From positions 1 to 64,000 of the forward strand of contig CAVWYF010000040.1 of the NCBI GenBank assembly GCA_963759095.1: a stretch of 64,000 bases of DNA. The letters are read 5' to 3'. Each line of letters starts with the position of its first letter. The first letter of the stretch is position 1. The position numbers and the translations under genes were made by a program. The notes under the pieces are model-generated. The model made no database searches. It had not been told where the DNA came from and was given only the letters and a program-made list of their open reading frames with translations. Below, piece by piece: positions 54,889-63,129 of the stretch. The DNA is from Anderseniella sp963759095. GTDB lineage: Bacteria > Pseudomonadota > Alphaproteobacteria > Rhizobiales > Aestuariivirgaceae.

Positions 54889-55227
54889 TTATGCAGCTTG
54901 GTGGGTGGAGCGTGGTGTGGTGATGAGTTTTGCTAGTTTCCTGAGGTTCTGAGCAGTAGCTGCGAGGTGGAATTCGTCACGGACCCCGCAGGGGCCACGT
55001 AACCGCAGTCTTCCCAATCCCAGAATGCGCTTGAGGTGGGCAAACAGCATCTCAACCTTTTTGCGCAACTTGCACGAGATGGCATAGTCCACAGTCTGGG
55101 TGATCTTGCGTGCGACATCGCGGGAAGGTTCGTAGATGGATCGGGTTACTTTGCGCTGTGGCTCTTTCGGACAGCATCGCTCCTTCAGGGAGCAGATGAT
55201 GGCGTCTATTCTGTAGCATGCGGTCAC
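54889..55227 (-). pseudogene. C-terminal remnant of an IS1182-like DDE transposase
   Basis: The frame encodes PKEPQRKVTRSIYEPSRDVA, then KKVEMLFAHLKRILGLGRLR and RDEFHLAATAQNLRKLAKLI, the conserved C-terminal third of IS1182-type transposases, including the Glu of the DDE triad in KKVEMLFAHLK. The N-terminal two thirds are missing; out-of-frame scraps extend to about 55320. A possible terminal sequence (TTAATGGGTCCTGACCCTAG, 55412-55431) lies further right. It is a fossil and cannot transpose. Confidence 0.8.
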
Positions 55228-55568
55228 TTACCACGGCCTGCTGCGGTTTCAACCAAGCCACGCTCGCACCCAGCTGACCCCATAAAGTGCCATCTGAGCA
55301 CGTAGAGAACGCAGGCACTCAGAAGGCAAATTCCGCTCACGACAGAGCAGCCAGACCTTGACCTATTAGAGAACGGAATGGGCTCGAAGCAGCCCTTGTG
55401 AAGTTTACGACTTAATGGGTCCTGACCCTAGCGTCCACAAGCCATTTTAGAGCCCCCCAGCGTGCGAAATGGCTTGCTAGGTCCTCACGCACCAGAAGCG
55501 CCATAAACCGCGTCAGTGACCTCTCTCTGGCGGTTACGGAGCCTCTCAGTCTGCCATCTGCCCTAGAT

Positions 55569-55619
55569 GATGTCGCCAGCCTCAGAAACTCACGTCTACA
55601 CGCATGGTTTCGGGCGGAA
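55569..55619. repeat. 51-bp inverted repeat, left copy, flanking the HNH gene
   Basis: This matches the reverse complement of 56988-57038 at 43 of 51 positions, with the common core TGTAGACGTGAG in the right-hand orientation. The two copies bracket about 1.4 kb holding the HNH endonuclease gene and a 56-residue ORF. Confidence 0.65.
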
Positions 55620-55799
55620 CTCGCTTCTCCGGTGGTCAGTAGCGGCTCGGGTCAATCTTGGCGCGCGGCACCTTGGTCATGCCCTTCTTCCGTTGGCTGC
55701 GGTAGTCAACCAAGGATTGCAACAGAGTGGTCACACCCAAAAAAACCGACGGCGTTCGTTTCCAGCACCACCAATAATTCCACACTGAAAAAAACCAAG

Positions 55800-55818
55800 G
55801 CCCACCCATCCGGTGGGC
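55800..55818 (+). terminator. Rho-independent terminator-like hairpin upstream of the HNH gene
   Basis: GCCCACC (55800-55806) pairs with GGTGGGC (55812-55818), followed by TTTTCTC on the plus strand. It lies only 26 bases before the HNH start codon, so it either ends upstream transcription or attenuates the HNH gene. Confidence 0.7.
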
Positions 55819-55843
55819 TTTTCTCATTTTGAAAGCAAGCAAC

Positions 55844-56503
55844 ATGCACACGATTGAAACAATTGAAGCACCTGGAACCGAGGTCAGAAATATTGGCAGG
55901 GCCACCAACTCGAAACTATTTGATTTGAAACGCCCCGAGGGTCGGACAAGTGCTGCCCAAAATGAGACAGCCCGATCAGAACTTACGAAGGTACTCGCAG
56001 AACACCAGCTCAACAGAACCAACATGTCGCCGGTAGTGAGCTTCGATAGAACCCTAACTAGGGAAGAGGCGGCCAGCTGTGGACTTTCTCGATTTTACAC
56101 CGGGCGCCTTTGCAAATCGGGGCATTTAGATGAGCGTTACGTCAGCAATAAGCAATGTGTGAGTTGTAACGCCGAGAAGTCCAAAATACGCGAACGTATG
56201 CGGTGTCATAACGACCCTTCCTACCGTATGTACCGGAGTGTTCAGCGCAGATCAGGTCAAGCATTATCAGGACGTAGCAGTGCTGCCAAAGCACTGGGTT
56301 GCGGTCACCAGAAATTGCGTCGTCATATTGAGAACCAATTCACAAATGGCATGTGTTGGGATAAATATGGCCAATGGGAAGTCGATCATATTAACCCTTT
56401 GGCTATCGGGCGTTCAGTTCGTGAAATCGTCTCTCTTTGCAATTATTCAAATCTCCAACCACTCTGGAAAAGGCAAAATCAAATGAAAGGCTGCCAAATC
56501 TAG
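55844..56503 (+). CDS. HNH endonuclease-like protein with a zinc-finger region
   Basis: 219 residues from ATG 55844; a TTG five codons upstream is possible. The C-terminal part shows an HNH fold: GQWEVDHINPLAIGRSVREI then NYSNLQPLWKRQNQMKG, with Asp-His as catalytic pair and Asn as second motif, as in free-standing phage and island HNH proteins. The middle has CKSGHLDERYVSNKQCVSCN, a likely zinc site. The N-terminal 70 residues are unlike known domains. It may be a homing-type or defence nuclease. It is bounded by 51-bp inverted repeats and preceded by a terminator-like hairpin, which suggests it came as a unit. Confidence 0.72.
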   Translation: MHTIETIEAPGTEVRNIGRATNSKLFDLKRPEGRTSAAQNETARSELTKVLAEHQLNRTNMSPVVSFDRTLTREEAASCGLSRFYTGRLCKSGHLDERYVSNKQCVSCNAEKSKIRERMRCHNDPSYRMYRSVQRRSGQALSGRSSAAKALGCGHQKLRRHIENQFTNGMCWDKYGQWEVDHINPLAIGRSVREIVSLCNYSNLQPLWKRQNQMKGCQI

Positions 56504-56673
56504 TCCGATATCAGCGGGGCGTTATGCGCCCTGCTTTTATCTATATTGGTACGCCTAATCACTCCGTTGATGGGACCTCGCGACCGAGTTGGAGATCACA
56601 ACAAGTGATCAGGAACAACGAGCCAATTTTGAATGCTCTTCTTTGCTTTTGAATATTCCCCGGACGCCCAGTC

Positions 56674-56844
56674 TTATGACGCTCCCCTACTTAGCTCTGA
56701 CAGGGCCTTTTGGGCGGCAGCTCTTGCTTCATCTTGTGTCGAAGCCGTTCCAGATTTAATGGCTGCATCTTTGCCACGTTCAATCAGCTGCCAGCGAAAC
56801 CCGTCTGGCGGAGTGCTCATAACCACAATGCTAATTTCTCCCAT
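56674..56844 (-). CDS. Small hypothetical protein
   Basis: 56 residues from ATG 56844, which has a good AGGAG Shine-Dalgarno 8 bases upstream; the longer frame to 56898 has none. Sequence begins MGEISIVVMSTPPDGFRWQL, then a Lys/Gly turn and an amphipathic helix (STQDEARAAAQKALSELSRG). It looks like a small beta-beta-alpha protein. I recognise no family. It is convergent with the HNH gene and inside the inverted-repeat-bounded segment, so it could be a partner or regulator of it. Confidence 0.55.
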   Translation of the reverse strand: MGEISIVVMSTPPDGFRWQLIERGKDAAIKSGTASTQDEARAAAQKALSELSRGAS

Positions 56845-57265
56845 AAGAAACTCCTGCCACAAAAAAATTGAACCGCATGTTTTTGAATACAGCACCACGT
56901 CGTGTGAGCGTGCAAGGGTTGATTGACTTTACACACGCGATTTCTGATCGAACCTGTCTGTCAGCTACATGTCACCTGAAACGCGGGCTCCGTCCGAAAC
57001 TATGCATGTAGACGTGAGGTTTTAAGGCTGGTGACATCTACACCCTTAAAAAGAGGTCTATCAATGCGCATCAGAAGGTTGAACTTCTACAAATAGATTA
57101 GCGACCAGACTTTGTGGTCTTAGGCAGCGATTAGAAGGCTCACAGAGCGCCCAAACACTCACAATGTTAAGAGGGGTAGTAAGAACTGCGAAACGGTTCT
57201 AGGCGGCCTTAATTTCGGCGAGAACCAGCATTGCATCTGATCAGAATTCTCTGATAGGCTCCAGC
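56845..57265. other. Intergenic region, 420 bases, containing the right 51-bp inverted repeat
   Basis: No gene is recognised. Apart from the repeat at 56988-57038 there is a short palindrome GACCAGACTTTGTGGTC (57104-57120). The upstream region of the M20 gene is presumed at the right end, with no clear promoter boxes. Confidence 0.4.
56988..57038. repeat. 51-bp inverted repeat, right copy
   Basis: Partner of 55569-55619 (43 of 51 matches in inverted orientation). Both copies end in a GACATC at the side facing away from the HNH gene. Confidence 0.65.
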
Positions 57266-58390
57266 ATGACCATTCCCAGCGCCACCGATATCACCCGCGA
57301 CCTCGTAAAGTTCAACACCATCAACCCGCCAGGCCATGAAAAGCTATGCAGCGATTATCTTGGCGCGCTGTTTCTGTCTGCCGGATTTGAGGTCGACAGT
57401 TACCAGTATGGGGACGAGCGCATCAGCCTTGTCGCGCGGCTGGCTGGCAACGGCAGCAAGAAGGCGATCTGTTTTGGTGGACATACTGATGTGGTGCCAC
57501 TCGGCAACAAGCCGTGGTCGGTCGAGCCGTTTGCCGCCGACATCGTCGATGGCCGCATGTACGGGCGTGGCACCTGCGACATGAAGAGCGGTGTTGCGGC
57601 TTACGTGCATACGGGGCTCAAACTTGCAGCCGAACCACGCGGTGAGGCGGATATCCTTCTGGTCATGGTGGCCGGAGAGGAGACCGGATGTGACGGCAGC
57701 AAGCATCTCCAGGACCTCGGTGTGCTGCCCGAATGCGGTGCGATGGTCATCGCCGAGCCGACATCGAACTATCCGATCCTCGGTCATCGAGGTGCATTGT
57801 GGCTGAATGTCACCGCGCACGGCAAGACGGCACATGGCTCAATGCCACACCTTGGTGACAATGCGGTCTACAAGGCCGCGCGGGCGGTCGCCAAGCTGGA
57901 GAATTTTGGCTTCAATATACCTCCCAATGCTCTGCTTGGATCGACCACGCACAATGTCGGGACTTTTCAAGGCGGCATTAACATCAACTCGGTACCTGAT
58001 CGAGCGACCTTCACCGTTGATATCCGCAGCATTCCCGGTCACCGGCACGATGAGATCATCATGGACCTGAAACATTACCTGGGTGAGGATATTGAGATTG
58101 AGACGGTGGTTGATGTGGCCTCGGTGCTCACAAGTGCTGACGATCCCTGGGTCAGGGATGTGTTTGAGCTGATGACGGCGCGGCTTGATGAAGCGCCAGA
58201 GCCGAGAGGTGCGCCCTATTTCACTGATGCGTCGGCCCTGACACCGGCCTGTGGCAACCCGCCGACGCTGATCCTAGGGCCCGGCGATATGGCCTTAGCG
58301 CACCAGACGGATGAATATTGCGATGTCAGCAAGATAGAAGAAGCTGCCGAAATCTATGAGACTATCGCGCGGCGCTGGTGTGAAGTCTAA
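57266..58390 (+). CDS. M20-family deacylase (ArgE/DapE-like)
   Basis: 374 residues, the normal ArgE/DapE length. Dinuclear zinc motifs are complete: FGGHTDVVPLGNKPWS, GRGTCDMKSGVAAYVH, the catalytic VAGEETGCDG, IAEPTSNYP, and the C-terminal GPGDMALAHQTDEYCDVSKI. The dimerisation domain lies between about 180 and 290 (HGKTAHGSMPHLGDNAVY). These enzymes remove acetyl or succinyl groups from amino acids. As island cargo far from arginine or lysine genes, it may deacylate an external metabolite. It reads opposite to the SLATT-like gene. The exact substrate is unknown. Confidence 0.88.
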   Translation: MTIPSATDITRDLVKFNTINPPGHEKLCSDYLGALFLSAGFEVDSYQYGDERISLVARLAGNGSKKAICFGGHTDVVPLGNKPWSVEPFAADIVDGRMYGRGTCDMKSGVAAYVHTGLKLAAEPRGEADILLVMVAGEETGCDGSKHLQDLGVLPECGAMVIAEPTSNYPILGHRGALWLNVTAHGKTAHGSMPHLGDNAVYKAARAVAKLENFGFNIPPNALLGSTTHNVGTFQGGININSVPDRATFTVDIRSIPGHRHDEIIMDLKHYLGEDIEIETVVDVASVLTSADDPWVRDVFELMTARLDEAPEPRGAPYFTDASALTPACGNPPTLILGPGDMALAHQTDEYCDVSKIEEAAEIYETIARRWCEV

Positions 58391-58477
58391 GCCCCCGTAA
58401 AATACCTTAACCACGGCCACTCCAGGACAACCCGTATATCCACTCATTTATTGGATCCCGGTGAGCGCATTAAAAAC

Positions 58478-59128
58478 TCACGTCTCGTTACTGCTCCAAT
58501 CGCCATGAACTCCCATCCGCTCCACGTAGTCTCGATAATCGTCCTCCATCCGACTATCCGGCCTTACGCCGGCAACCCCTAATGATGTGAAGTTCGCAAA
58601 CCAGTGTTGCCACCACTTCAGTGTGACTTTCTTGTCAACTGAAAATCGGTATCTGTCCATTATTTGGTTGTGCGCTAGGCACTCCACATATGGCTTGTAC
58701 GAATACGGCTCCATGTCCGTCAACGTGTCCAATTCACGTTGGATTTCCTCGCACATTTTCTCAGTCAAATTACCTTTGTTGAGTATAGACAAAATCCGAC
58801 TGAGGTCTTGAGCCAATTTCCAATGCAATCGCTCTTTTTCAGCCCAGCGCATAACATGTGCCAATAACATAACAATTGTTACGAAGGCTCCAGCCAAGCC
58901 ATAAAATCCGGCGAATGCTCGCAAAGGCGCCACAGTACCAGTAACAACTGGACCAACTGCAAAAAAAAGTGAAACGAATGCCGTTGACCCAAACAAGAAG
59001 ACAATCCCTTGAGAGAAATTGTACAGTTTTGCGAAAAATCTGTTCCTACGCTCATGATAGATAGTCGATAACTCTGCCTGATATCTTAGACGAGCAGCCC
59101 AAAATTCAAGATTGGAGGTGTTCTGCAT
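58478..59128 (-). CDS. SLATT-like two-helix membrane protein
   Basis: 216 residues. An N-terminal amphipathic helix rich in Arg and aromatics (FWAARLRYQAELSTIYHERR) precedes two transmembrane helices (about 39-59 and 70-92). A cytoplasmic helical part follows, with EKERLHWKLAQDLSRILSIL and the closing motif MEPYSYKPYVECLAHNQIM. This layout resembles SLATT domains, predicted pore-forming effectors in nucleotide-triggered bacterial defence systems. The assignment is by pattern only. No SMODS cyclase or SLOG sensor gene is in the island. Its only co-directional neighbour is the EF-hand gene 29 bases upstream, so the two may form a unit. Confidence 0.6.
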   Translation of the reverse strand: MQNTSNLEFWAARLRYQAELSTIYHERRNRFFAKLYNFSQGIVFLFGSTAFVSLFFAVGPVVTGTVAPLRAFAGFYGLAGAFVTIVMLLAHVMRWAEKERLHWKLAQDLSRILSILNKGNLTEKMCEEIQRELDTLTDMEPYSYKPYVECLAHNQIMDRYRFSVDKKVTLKWWQHWFANFTSLGVAGVRPDSRMEDDYRDYVERMGVHGDWSSNET

Positions 59129-59157
59129 AGCCTTTGTCCCAAAAGTTATTGATTGAG

Positions 59158-59460
59158 TTACTTATCCATATTCTCGGACTCGACAGGCTGGTTAATCGGT
59201 ATTGCTGGCTTGCCTGTACCGGAGAGCAGTGGTCTAAGTCCAATCTCTGTCAAAAACAAAAACTCTTCCTTGGAAAGCCCAATATTACCGTCTAAATCTG
59301 CTGATTTGAACGCATCTTCTTGCATGTCGGGCATTGCAGCTTTAGCCTCTTCCATCGACACTGTACCGTTCTGGTCCGCGTCTACCGCGGTAAAATCAGC
59401 GGCAAGCGCCGGGCAACTAATCGAGATTGCAATCAAAACAACACAACCAATTTTCTTCAT
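59158..59460 (-). CDS. Secreted EF-hand calcium-binding protein
   Basis: 100 residues with a signal peptide (MKKIGCVVLIAISISCPALA, cleaved before ADF). Two EF-hand loops follow: DADQNGTVSMEE (27-38) and DLDGNIGLSKEE (55-66), each keeping the 1, 3, 5, 12 ligand positions. The C-terminal 30 residues are Pro/Gly-rich and probably unstructured. It is expected in the periplasm and should bind two calcium ions. GGAG lies upstream of the start. The stop is 29 bases before the SLATT-like gene, so the pair is likely co-transcribed; a calcium-sensing partner of the membrane protein is a speculation. Confidence 0.8.
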   Translation of the reverse strand: MKKIGCVVLIAISISCPALAADFTAVDADQNGTVSMEEAKAAMPDMQEDAFKSADLDGNIGLSKEEFLFLTEIGLRPLLSGTGKPAIPINQPVESENMDK

Positions 59461-59973
59461 AATAGTCGCTCCACCCTGAATAATGTCATTGCAATTTAAA
59501 CATCATTCATAAGATAGGTATAGAACATCAGAAATCAAACTGAACTTGCCTTTAAGAGAGTGGTCCGCAGAGCCAACATTTGAAAAGTGAAAAATGACGT
59601 CCGAATAGCGACGACGGCGAGAGATGGATCGAGAGATTGTTCCTGGTCGGGTGAGTTTGGGCCAGGACGCTGCGATTTTGCCCGCAGAGTTGCCATTCAT
59701 CGTTTGTCAGATTAACGGGTCCTGTCCCTAGGCTTAATCGAGACAGTGAAAAAATTTATTATACTTTTTCGCCGGGGCATCTAATGAAGACAAATGTGTG
59801 CGGTCCCCCATACCCCCCTTTGAACCTGCTTATTGGTCACATCTTGGTCACACATTTGGACTGAAACAGCAACAAGCTGACTTGACTGGGGCGCGTAGGG
59901 GAGTAGTATCCACCTGCTAAGAGTAAGATAAATATAGTGTTTTACCTCCACTGCTTATTCGTCCTGCAGCAAC
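59461..59973. other. Right-end intergenic region of the island
   Basis: No confident gene. It holds the inverted 20-base copy (59682-59701), TTAACGGGTCCTGTCCCTAG (59712-59731, 18 of 20 matches to 55412-55431) and the right-hand paired TGGTCACA sites. A 65-codon minus-strand frame (59503-59700) starts inside the repeated 20-mer and has no family match. Confidence 0.5.
59834..59852 (+). promoter_or_regulatory. Candidate integrase arm-type sites, right end
   Basis: TGGTCACA at 59834-59841 and 59845-59852, again 11 bases apart and in the same orientation as the left pair. They lie 122 bases inside the right att copy. Confidence 0.5.
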
Positions 59974-60026
59974 GCGCTGCCCTCCGAAGGCAGAGGTCAC
60001 AGGTTCGAATCCTGTCGGGTGCACCA
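59974..60026 (+). repeat. attR core: duplicated tRNA-Arg 3' end
   Basis: A 53-base copy of the 3' end of tRNA-Arg(CCG), including anticodon stem, T-arm and CCA, without the 5' half. One base differs from 51743-51795. It marks the end of the island and should be the original chromosomal tRNA 3' end. Confidence 0.88.
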
Positions 60027-60400
60027 GATATCTGTGGTCCATACCGGACAAATGGGCCCCGCCCAACTCCGGTTGGTCCCACCACCCCACCGTCATCATC
60101 TTGTCACGCCTTTGAAGCATCGCTGGTGCTGGCGAACCGCAACACGCCGGACCGAAGGCACGTGACAACGAAGCGATATCTTTCAACCGGGAAAAACAGT
60201 TCTGTCGCATGATAAACAAATTGGTTTGCGACGATGCGGGATTGAAGGTGATTGGATTGGGGTGCCGGAACCGTGCGAAACGCCAGGGCTGGCATTGTCT
60301 GCCTGCACCGCCAATTGAATGAGTTGTGATTGGTACGTTACGGGATCGCGCGCGTATAATGCCTGACAACACTAATACGATTGAAAGGAATGGTGCCGTT

Positions 60401-60706
60401 ATGACCACAATCAGGAACAGCCTTGCCTTTGCCGGGATCGCAAGTGCGATCACGTTTGCCGCGATGACGGGCGGAACACCCGCCGCTTCAGCCGGAATGT
60501 TTTCCAGTGACTCAGGGCGCACCGCCATCTGGGTCTATGTACGGGCATTTCGCGGCGAAGATGTCTGGGAAACCTGCCGCCGGGTATATGGGCGCGATGT
60601 TTACCAGGTGCGCCGCGGCGGCGGCCCGGGTGAAGCACGTTGCTATATCGATGCCAGCAGTGTCGGCGACCCGCGCGGCTACAACCGGTCGCGCTATCGC
60701 GACTGA
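60401..60706 (+). CDS. Small secreted protein of unknown function
   Basis: 101 residues from ATG 60401 (GAAAGGAA precedes it). A signal peptide is clear (MTTIRNSLAFAGIASAITFA... cleaved after ASA). The mature part has two Cys (ETCRRVYGRDVYQV and GEARCYIDAS) that could form a disulfide, with many Arg and Tyr residues. The first half of the mature protein, RTAIWVYVRAFRGEDVWETC, looks like a short beta-alpha unit. I recognise no family. It is convergent with the GlxA-type regulator gene, with 13 bases of 3' overlap. Confidence 0.6.
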   Translation: MTTIRNSLAFAGIASAITFAAMTGGTPAASAGMFSSDSGRTAIWVYVRAFRGEDVWETCRRVYGRDVYQVRRGGGPGEARCYIDASSVGDPRGYNRSRYRD

Positions 60707-61704
60707 TGCCTTAATGCCTGTTCCAGCGGTGCAGACAGTCTGCCGGCCTGCACCCTGTCGCGGCGCGGCGGGATGCCGAACTTGGCCGAGTAGGCGCGCG
60801 AGAAATGGCTGGCATTGGCAAAGCCGCAGGCCAGTGCGACCTCGGTGATCGGCAAGGTGGACTGCATCAAAAGATTGCGGGCGCGGTCCAGCCTTAACGT
60901 ACGGTAGTGATCGGCAAAGCTTGCCCCCAGCAGGCTGGCGAACAGCCTGTCGATCTGGCGGGTGGACAGCCCGACCCGCTTGGCAATTGCCGCGCGGTCG
61001 AGCGGCGTTGCGATATTGCTCTCCATAAGCTCAAGCGCATAGATCACGTCCTGCCGGTGAATGCCGTAGCGCTGGGTCAGCGAGGCGCGCTGCGGCGAGG
61101 TCGCCAGCGCCACATCGCGATGCAAAAACCAGTCCGAGACCTGGGTGGCAAACGCCTTGCCGTGCTGTTCGGCAATGATCGCATGCATCATGTCGAGTGC
61201 CGCAATACCGCCGGCACAGGTGACCCGGTCCCGGTCGATGATATAACGCGAGCGGGTCAGCAGCAGGTCCGGGTATTCCTCCGACAAGGCCGGTGCATGC
61301 TCCCAGTGGATGGTCATGTGGCGGCCTTCCATGATGCCTGAACGCGCCAGCACGTAAGGCCCGCCCGACACACCGCCAATGCGTACGCCGCGCCGCGACA
61401 GCAACCGCAACCAGGCGAATGTCTTCTTGTCACCGTACGACCACGGCCTGCCGCCGGCGCACACGAACAGCGTGCCGGCGTCAATCATGTCACCCACCTT
61501 CGCCCCGCACGGCTGCACCGTGCCGACCGAAGAGGTGACCGGGTTGCCGTCATGGGAAACGCAGATTGTGCGGTACAGTTCACGCCCTGCCAACGTGTTG
61601 GCGGCGCGCAACGGCTCGACCGCGGACGCAAACGACATCAGCGCAAACCCGTCTACCAGCAGGAATGCTATGACTTCCGGAGATGAGGCGTCCTTCAGGC
61701 TCAT
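60694..61704 (-). CDS. GlxA-family AraC-type regulator (GbdR/SouR-like)
   Basis: 336 residues from ATG 61704; an upstream in-frame start at 61740 is possible. N-terminal DJ-1/PfpI-like domain: VIAFLLVDGFALMSFASAVE, LFVCAGGRPWSYGDKKTFAW, GVSGGPYVLARSGIMEG (the catalytic Cys of true amidotransferases is replaced by Ser). C-terminal AraC domain with two helix-turn-helices: AKRVGLSTRQIDRLFASLLG and ITEVALACGFANASHFSRAY. This architecture is that of the glycine-betaine/sarcosine regulators GbdR and SouR, and it is divergent from the sarcosine oxidase operon by 98 bases, so it probably activates it. Confidence 0.9.
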   Translation of the reverse strand: MSLKDASSPEVIAFLLVDGFALMSFASAVEPLRAANTLAGRELYRTICVSHDGNPVTSSVGTVQPCGAKVGDMIDAGTLFVCAGGRPWSYGDKKTFAWLRLLSRRGVRIGGVSGGPYVLARSGIMEGRHMTIHWEHAPALSEEYPDLLLTRSRYIIDRDRVTCAGGIAALDMMHAIIAEQHGKAFATQVSDWFLHRDVALATSPQRASLTQRYGIHRQDVIYALELMESNIATPLDRAAIAKRVGLSTRQIDRLFASLLGASFADHYRTLRLDRARNLLMQSTLPITEVALACGFANASHFSRAYSAKFGIPPRRDRVQAGRLSAPLEQALRHQSR

Positions 61705-61801
61705 GTCCCTATGAGTAAAGTAAACGGCCCGTAGAGACAACAGATTTTGCGCGCCCGGCCCCTATACTTTCGCCCGAAATTGTCCTCGACAGCCGAAACG
61801 G

Positions 61802-63061
61802 ATGCCCGACATGAAGTATTCGATTTTCTCCCTGGCCCGCAATGCGTGGTCCGGCCACAAGAACTGGCAGCCGGCGTGGCGCTCGCCTGATCCGAAGCCG
61901 GAATACGATGTCATCATTGTCGGCGGCGGCGGGCACGGACTGGCAACAGCCTATTACCTGGCGAAAGTACACGGCATCACCAATGTCGCGGTGCTCGAGA
62001 AAGGTTACCTGGGCGGCGGCAATGTCGGGCGCAACACGACGATTATCCGCTCCAACTACCTGTTGCCCGGCAACAACCCGTTCTATGAAAAATCCCTGCA
62101 ATTGTGGGAAGGCCTGGAACAGGACTTCAACTTCAACGCCATGGTCTCGCAGCGCGGCGTGGTCAACCTGTTCCATTCCGATGGCCAGCGCGATGCCTAT
62201 GTGCGGCGCGGCAATGCCATGCGCATTCACGGCGTGGATGCGGAAATCCTCGACCAGCACGCTTTGCGCGACATGCTGCCGTTCCTGAATTTCGACAATG
62301 GCCGCTTCCCGATCATGGGCGGGCTGTTGCAGCGGCGCGGCGGCACGGTGCGCCATGACGCGGTGGCCTGGGGCTTTGCGCGCGGTGCCGACATGCGCGG
62401 CGTCGACGTGATCCAGCACTGCGAGGTTACCGGCATCAAGCGTGACAAGGGCAAGGTCGTCGGCGTCGAAACCAGCAAGGGTTTTATCGGCTGCAAGAAG
62501 ATCGGCCTGGCCGCCGCCGGCAATTCAACCACGGTGGCGAAGATGGCCGGGCTTGAGCTGCCGATTGAAAGCCACGTGCTGCAGGCGTTCGTGTCGGAAG
62601 GCATCAAGCCGTGGCTCGACAATGTGGTGACCTACGGCGTCGGGCATTTCTATATCTCGCAGTCGGACAAGGGCGGCCTGGTGTTCGGCGGCGACATTGA
62701 CGGCTACAATTCCTATGCCCAGCGCGGCAACCTGCCGACGGTCGAACACGTCATTGAATGCGGGCTGGCGATGATCCCGTCGCTGTCACGCGCCCGGGTA
62801 CTGCGCTCGTGGGGCGGCATCATGGACATGTCCATGGACGGCTCGCCGATCATCGACAAGACCCATATCGACAATCTCTATCTCAATGCCGGCTGGTGCT
62901 ATGGCGGCTTCAAGGCGACCCCGGCGTCGGGCTGGTGCTTTGCCCACACCATCGCAAACGACGCCCCGCACGAACTGAACTCGGCCATGCGGCTCGACCG
63001 GTTCCGCACCGGATACGTGATGGATGAAACCGCGCACGGCGCACAGGCAAACCTGCATTAA
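61802..63061 (+). CDS. soxB: Sarcosine oxidase beta subunit
   Basis: 419 residues, typical for heterotetrameric SoxB. The FAD-binding N-terminus has DVIIVGGGGHGLATAYYLAK; next is LEKGYLGGGNVGRNTTIIRS; the conserved GTVRHDAVAWGFARGAD contains the His that carries covalent FMN in characterised enzymes. The C-terminus is GGFKATPASGWCFAHTIAND. The enzyme demethylates sarcosine to glycine with formation of methylene-tetrahydrofolate. It is first in a soxB-soxD-soxA order. Confidence 0.96.
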   Translation: MPDMKYSIFSLARNAWSGHKNWQPAWRSPDPKPEYDVIIVGGGGHGLATAYYLAKVHGITNVAVLEKGYLGGGNVGRNTTIIRSNYLLPGNNPFYEKSLQLWEGLEQDFNFNAMVSQRGVVNLFHSDGQRDAYVRRGNAMRIHGVDAEILDQHALRDMLPFLNFDNGRFPIMGGLLQRRGGTVRHDAVAWGFARGADMRGVDVIQHCEVTGIKRDKGKVVGVETSKGFIGCKKIGLAAAGNSTTVAKMAGLELPIESHVLQAFVSEGIKPWLDNVVTYGVGHFYISQSDKGGLVFGGDIDGYNSYAQRGNLPTVEHVIECGLAMIPSLSRARVLRSWGGIMDMSMDGSPIIDKTHIDNLYLNAGWCYGGFKATPASGWCFAHTIANDAPHELNSAMRLDRFRTGYVMDETAHGAQANLH

Positions 63062-63076
63062 AGGGCGATCAGTTTC

Positions 63077-63107
63077 ATGGCTTTTGATTGGTTCAATCAA
63101 AAACCAT
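63077..63107 (+). promoter_or_regulatory. Intercistronic hairpin soxB-soxD
   Basis: ATGGCTTTTGATT (63077-63089) pairs with AATCAAAAACCAT (63095-63107) with one mismatch, leaving a 5-base loop. It lies between the soxB stop and the soxD start, 22 bases ahead of the latter. Confidence 0.6.
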
Positions 63108-63129
63108 ACCGATCTTAAGGGATACGAAA

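Noticed and set aside
59917..60528. 203-codon minus-strand frame across the right att site
   Set aside because: It includes the tRNA fragment translation (VHPTGFEPVTSAFGGQR) and shadows the small secreted-protein gene; this motif is a well-known false translation of tRNA-Arg.
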